This document shows positions 22,198 to 24,951 of a stretch of DNA of 24,951 nucleotides, piece by piece. Both the position numbers and the translations under genes were made by a program. The notes beneath the pieces were generated by a model. It saw nothing but the letters and a program-made list of their open reading frames with translations, was not told the DNA's origin and did not search any database. Source of the DNA: Bacillota bacterium (lineage in GTDB: Bacteria; Bacillota; Clostridia; Oscillospirales; Ruminococcaceae). Position 1 is the stretch's first letter. Every line of letters starts with the position of its first letter. The stretch spans positions 1 to 24,951 of the forward strand of contig JAEWZG010000070.1 in NCBI GenBank assembly GCA_023395435.1, written 5' to 3'.

Positions 22198-22632
22198 ATG
22201 ATTGTAATAGGAAATGATCACGCAGCAACAACACTTAAAAACAAAGTAACTGAATACTTTAAGGCAAACAATATTGACTATATAGACTGTGGTTGTGCAG
22301 AAGGGGAAAAATGCGATTACCCTTTGAAGGCAAAGGAAGTCTGCGAGATTGTTTTAAGTAAAAAAGCTGATATTGGAATTCTTATTTGCGGAACTGGTAT
22401 TGGTATGTCAATAGCAGCAAACAAGGTTAAAGGCATCCGTGCGGCAGCTTGTTCAGATTATTATTCTGCCAAATATACAAGACTTCACAATGATGCCAAT
22501 GTTCTTTGTCTTGGTTCAAGAGTTGTGGGCGATGAATACGCCCTTGAACTTATCAATGTTTTTATAAATACTGATTTTGAAGGCGGTCGTCATTCTAATA
22601 GAGTTAATATGATTACTGATATTGAGAAATAA
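22198..22632 (+). CDS. rpiB: Ribose-5-phosphate isomerase B (RpiB/LacAB family)
   Basis: A 144-aa aldose-ketose isomerase interconverting ribose 5-phosphate and ribulose 5-phosphate in the pentose phosphate pathway; some relatives act on allose or galactose 6-phosphate. Seen are GNDHAA (5-10), the catalytic-Cys block CGTGIGMSIAANK (64-76) and RLHNDANVLCLGSRV (95-109) with the sugar-opening His and phosphate-binding residues. AAGGAG lies upstream of the ATG. It lies 16 nt before glmS and is cotranscribed from the promoter at 22146. Confidence 0.96.
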   Translation: MIVIGNDHAATTLKNKVTEYFKANNIDYIDCGCAEGEKCDYPLKAKEVCEIVLSKKADIGILICGTGIGMSIAANKVKGIRAAACSDYYSAKYTRLHNDANVLCLGSRVVGDEYALELINVFINTDFEGGRHSNRVNMITDIEK

Positions 22633-22648
22633 ATTTGGAGGAATCACT

Positions 22649-24469
22649 ATGTGTGGAATTGTCGGATATGTTGGAGAAAAAAACTGTACACAAGTATTAC
22701 TTGACGGGTTGTCAAAACTTGAATATCGTGGTTATGATTCAGCAGGTATTTCAGTAATAGAAAATGGTTCAATTAAAACAATTAAGGCGCAAGGTAAACT
22801 GCAAAATCTTGCTGACAAGCTTTCAGCAGAGGGCATTCCAACTGGGACATGCGGAATAGGCCACACAAGATGGGCTACTCACGGTGAGCCTTCGGACATA
22901 AATGCACATCCCCACGGAAATGCAACACTTTCAATAGTTCATAATGGTATTATTGAAAATTACATGGACGTTAAAAACTTCCTTATCAAAAAAGGGTATG
23001 AATTTGATTCACAGACAGATACAGAGACTGTCGCAAAACTCCTTGATTATTATTACAAGGGTAATGCTCTTGACGCTATCGCTGAAGCTCTTGAAGAAAT
23101 TAGAGGTTCATTTGCACTGGGAATAGTATTCAAGGATTTTCCTGATACAATTTATGCAGTAAGAAAAGAATCTCCTCTTATTGTTGGTACTGGTGACAAT
23201 GAAAACTTCATTGCTTCTGATGTTCCTGCTATTTTAAAGTATACAAAAAAATATTATCTTCTTGAAAGTGATGAAATCGCTGTATTGAAGGAAAATGAAG
23301 TAAAATTCTTTGATATACATAAATCTGAAATCACAAAGGAACTTAAGGTTGCTGACTGGGATATGGAAGCAGCTGAAAAATGTGGTTATGAGCATTTTAT
23401 GCTTAAAGAAATTCACGAGCAGCCAACCGCAATAAAAAATACAATTAACCCAAGAATCAATAATGAATTGCCTAACCTTGAAGAAGCTGGCCTAACAGAT
23501 GATGTTCTCAAAGGCTTCAATAACATTTTTGTTGTTGCGTGTGGTACTGCGATGCACGCTGGTGTTGTCGGAAAGTATGTAATTGAAGGCCTCGTAAGAA
23601 TGCCTGTTACTGTCGATATTGCTTCAGAATTCAGATATAGAAATCCTATTATCACTGATAAGGACCTCGTAATTATTATTTCACAATCAGGTGAAACTGC
23701 TGATACACTTGCTGCTCTTCGCCTTGCAAAGCAGAAAGGTGCAAAGACACTCGCTATTGTGAATGTTGTTGGTTCATCAATTGCCAGAGATGCCGATATG
23801 GTGATATATACCCGTGCCGGTCTTGAAATTGCAGTTGCTTCAACAAAAGCATATTCTGTTCAGATCGCTGTAATGTATTTGCTTGCATTTAAGCTTGCTT
23901 ATATTAAGGGTAAGATTTCAGAGGATGAATGCAAGTCCCTTATAAGGCAGCTTCAGCAAACTCCTGAGGTTATTGACAAGTACCTTGAACAAAAAGAAAA
24001 TCTTCAATATATTGCATCGAAGCTTATTAATGCTGATAGCCTATTATTCATCGGACGTGGTCTTGACTACGCAATGAGTATGGAAGGTTCATTGAAGCTT
24101 AAAGAAATTTCATACATTCATTCTGAAGCTTATGCTGCTGGGGAATTAAAGCACGGAACAATTTCACTTATTACTGAAGGTATGCCTGTTATTGCTGTTG
24201 CAACACAGACAGAGCTTTTTGAAAAAACTATCAGTAATATCAAGGAAGTTAAAGCACGTGGTGCAAAGGTCATTCTTGTTTGTCAGGAAGGTGCCGAGGT
24301 TGAAGAAGGCGTTGCTGATTACAGAGTAGATTTACCTAAGATTAATGATATGTTAATGCCAATGATTTCAATTATCCCACTGCAGCTTATTTCCTACTAC
24401 ACAGCAGCTTTACGTGGCTGTGACGTTGATAAGCCAAGAAATCTTGCTAAATCTGTTACTGTTGAGTAA
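22649..24469 (+). CDS. glmS: Glutamine--fructose-6-phosphate aminotransferase (isomerizing)
   Basis: 606 aa, first step of UDP-GlcNAc synthesis: fructose 6-phosphate + Gln gives glucosamine 6-phosphate + Glu. N-terminal Ntn glutaminase domain with nucleophile Cys after Met1 (MCGIVGYVG), HTRWATHG and SQTDTETVAKLL; then two SIS isomerase domains with CGTAMHAG, SQSGETADTLAALR, RAGLEIAVASTKAYSVQ and GRGLDYAMSMEGSLKLKEIS; the end PRNLAKSVTVE is canonical. The ATG at 22649 is required to expose the catalytic Cys and has GGAGG 8 nt upstream. Only 16 nt separate it from rpiB, so no glmS ribozyme fits upstream. Confidence 0.98.
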   Translation: MCGIVGYVGEKNCTQVLLDGLSKLEYRGYDSAGISVIENGSIKTIKAQGKLQNLADKLSAEGIPTGTCGIGHTRWATHGEPSDINAHPHGNATLSIVHNGIIENYMDVKNFLIKKGYEFDSQTDTETVAKLLDYYYKGNALDAIAEALEEIRGSFALGIVFKDFPDTIYAVRKESPLIVGTGDNENFIASDVPAILKYTKKYYLLESDEIAVLKENEVKFFDIHKSEITKELKVADWDMEAAEKCGYEHFMLKEIHEQPTAIKNTINPRINNELPNLEEAGLTDDVLKGFNNIFVVACGTAMHAGVVGKYVIEGLVRMPVTVDIASEFRYRNPIITDKDLVIIISQSGETADTLAALRLAKQKGAKTLAIVNVVGSSIARDADMVIYTRAGLEIAVASTKAYSVQIAVMYLLAFKLAYIKGKISEDECKSLIRQLQQTPEVIDKYLEQKENLQYIASKLINADSLLFIGRGLDYAMSMEGSLKLKEISYIHSEAYAAGELKHGTISLITEGMPVIAVATQTELFEKTISNIKEVKARGAKVILVCQEGAEVEEGVADYRVDLPKINDMLMPMISIIPLQLISYYTAALRGCDVDKPRNLAKSVTVE

Positions 24470-24473
24470 AATT

Positions 24474-24502
24474 AAAAGCAGGAGCTTTATGCTCCTGCTT
24501 TT
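24474..24502. terminator. Bidirectional terminator between glmS and hsp20
   Basis: A perfect 12-bp stem (24474-24485 with 24491-24502) around GCAGGAGC/GCTCCTGC with a 5-nt loop and flanking A/T-runs lies between convergent genes. Confidence 0.88.
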
Positions 24503-24931
24503 TTATTGAATTTCAATTCGTTTTTGAGCGGCTGGTTTTTCTTCAAGCTTTGGCATTTCAAGCTCAAGAATACCGTCCTTATATTCCGCTTTAATTTCAT
24601 CAGCTTTAATGTTTGATATATCAAAGCTTCTTGTGTAAGAACCATAAGTTCTCTCACGACGAATGTAATTGCCTTTGTTGTCTTTCTCATCTTTTTCTTC
24701 TTTGTGCTCTGCACTGATAGTGAGCATGTTATCATTAATTTCAATATTTATATCTTCTTTTTTGTATCCTGGCAATTCGGCGGATAGAATAAAACTATTG
24801 TCTTTTTCAATTATATCTGTTCTGAAATTGCGAAAATCAGCGTCAAATCCACGGAAGAAGTTCTTCTCAAAATCATCAAAAGCTTTAAAAATATTCTTTG
24901 GCTTATAGCCATATGGTGTTAAATCAAACAT
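24503..24931 (-). CDS. Hsp20/alpha-crystallin family small heat shock protein
   Basis: 142 aa, an ATP-independent holding chaperone that forms oligomers. A short N-terminal arm (MFDLTPYGYKPKNIFKAFDD) leads to the alpha-crystallin domain (about 37-130): TDIIEKDNSFILSAELPGYK, NIEINDNMLTISAEHKEE, the loop with YIRRERTYGSYTRSFDI and the A-x-x-x-NG/DG-like turn YKDGILELEMPK; a C-terminal tail with RIEIQ supplies the I-x-I-type anchor. The ATG at 24931 has GGAGGG upstream. The promoter lies beyond the window, so HrcA/CtsR control cannot be judged. Confidence 0.95.
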   Translation of the reverse strand: MFDLTPYGYKPKNIFKAFDDFEKNFFRGFDADFRNFRTDIIEKDNSFILSAELPGYKKEDINIEINDNMLTISAEHKEEKDEKDNKGNYIRRERTYGSYTRSFDISNIKADEIKAEYKDGILELEMPKLEEKPAAQKRIEIQ

Positions 24932-24951
24932 ACTTATCCCTCCATAATAAT

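Noticed and set aside
22633..22648. glmS ribozyme/riboswitch
   Set aside because: The gap before glmS is 16 nt, far too short, and the upstream sequence is rpiB coding sequence.
1..24951. CRISPR arrays, tRNA/rRNA genes, IS elements, prophage genes, attachment sites
   Set aside because: No regularly spaced repeats, no tRNA-like T-arm or rRNA sequence, and no transposase or phage protein were seen in any frame.

Overview
The window looks like the chromosome of a low-GC, strictly anaerobic, spore-forming member of the Clostridia; the Ruminococcaceae/Oscillospiraceae are my best guess. The reasons are forespore SpoVA genes (spoVAD, spoVAE), an oxygen-sensitive indolepyruvate:ferredoxin oxidoreductase, formate-tetrahydrofolate ligase, AT-rich intergenic DNA, Firmicutes-type promoters (TTGACA-17-TATAAT) and strong GGAGG ribosome binding sites. 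No phage, IS element, CRISPR array, tRNA or rRNA was seen. No gene-free stretch exceeds 300 bases; the longest is 183-404, which holds a bidirectional terminator and a second stem-loop.

Layout. 1-182 (+) is the tail of an HtrA-type protease. 405-2342 (-) holds a MazF-type RNase without a visible antitoxin, then spoVAE and spoVAD. 2476-2949 (+) is a cyclophilin. 3220-12987 (+) is the main metabolic region: a sodium:solute symporter, an arylacetate/phenylacetate-CoA ligase, a CmpB-type membrane protein, then one probable operon iorA-iorB, two tandem PNPOx-like flavoproteins, ppnP, a second arylacetate-CoA ligase, a tandem-ACT protein and a GNAT acetyltransferase. 13034-14107 (-) is rsgA, preceded by a leader with an 18-codon ORF and two alternative hairpins. 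14312-17063 (-) is a GntR(YtrA-type)/ABC-transporter operon with its own operator. 17204-18343 (-) is rodA. 18538-24469 (+) holds fhs, a DUF6440 protein, a hexapeptide acetyltransferase, tsaE, tsaB, rpiB and glmS. 24503-24931 (-) is an Hsp20 chaperone.

How the genes work together. The 3220-12496 region is best read as an arylacetate module. A transporter imports an aryl (or other organic) acid, two AMP-forming ligases make aryl-acetyl-CoA, and IorAB interconverts aryl-acetyl-CoA and aryl-pyruvate with ferredoxin and CO2. An ACT protein may sense the amino acid end product. The direction is not given by the sequence. Rumen and methanogenic anaerobes are known to run it reductively to make Phe/Trp/Tyr from aryl acids, while other anaerobes run it oxidatively to degrade aromatic amino acids.

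The most unusual signals are the rsgA leader, which could form a translation-dependent switch in which one anti-Shine-Dalgarno segment pairs either with the end of the leader ORF or with the rsgA ribosome binding site, and the tandemly duplicated flavoprotein pair (about 67% identical by hand alignment) inside the ior operon.
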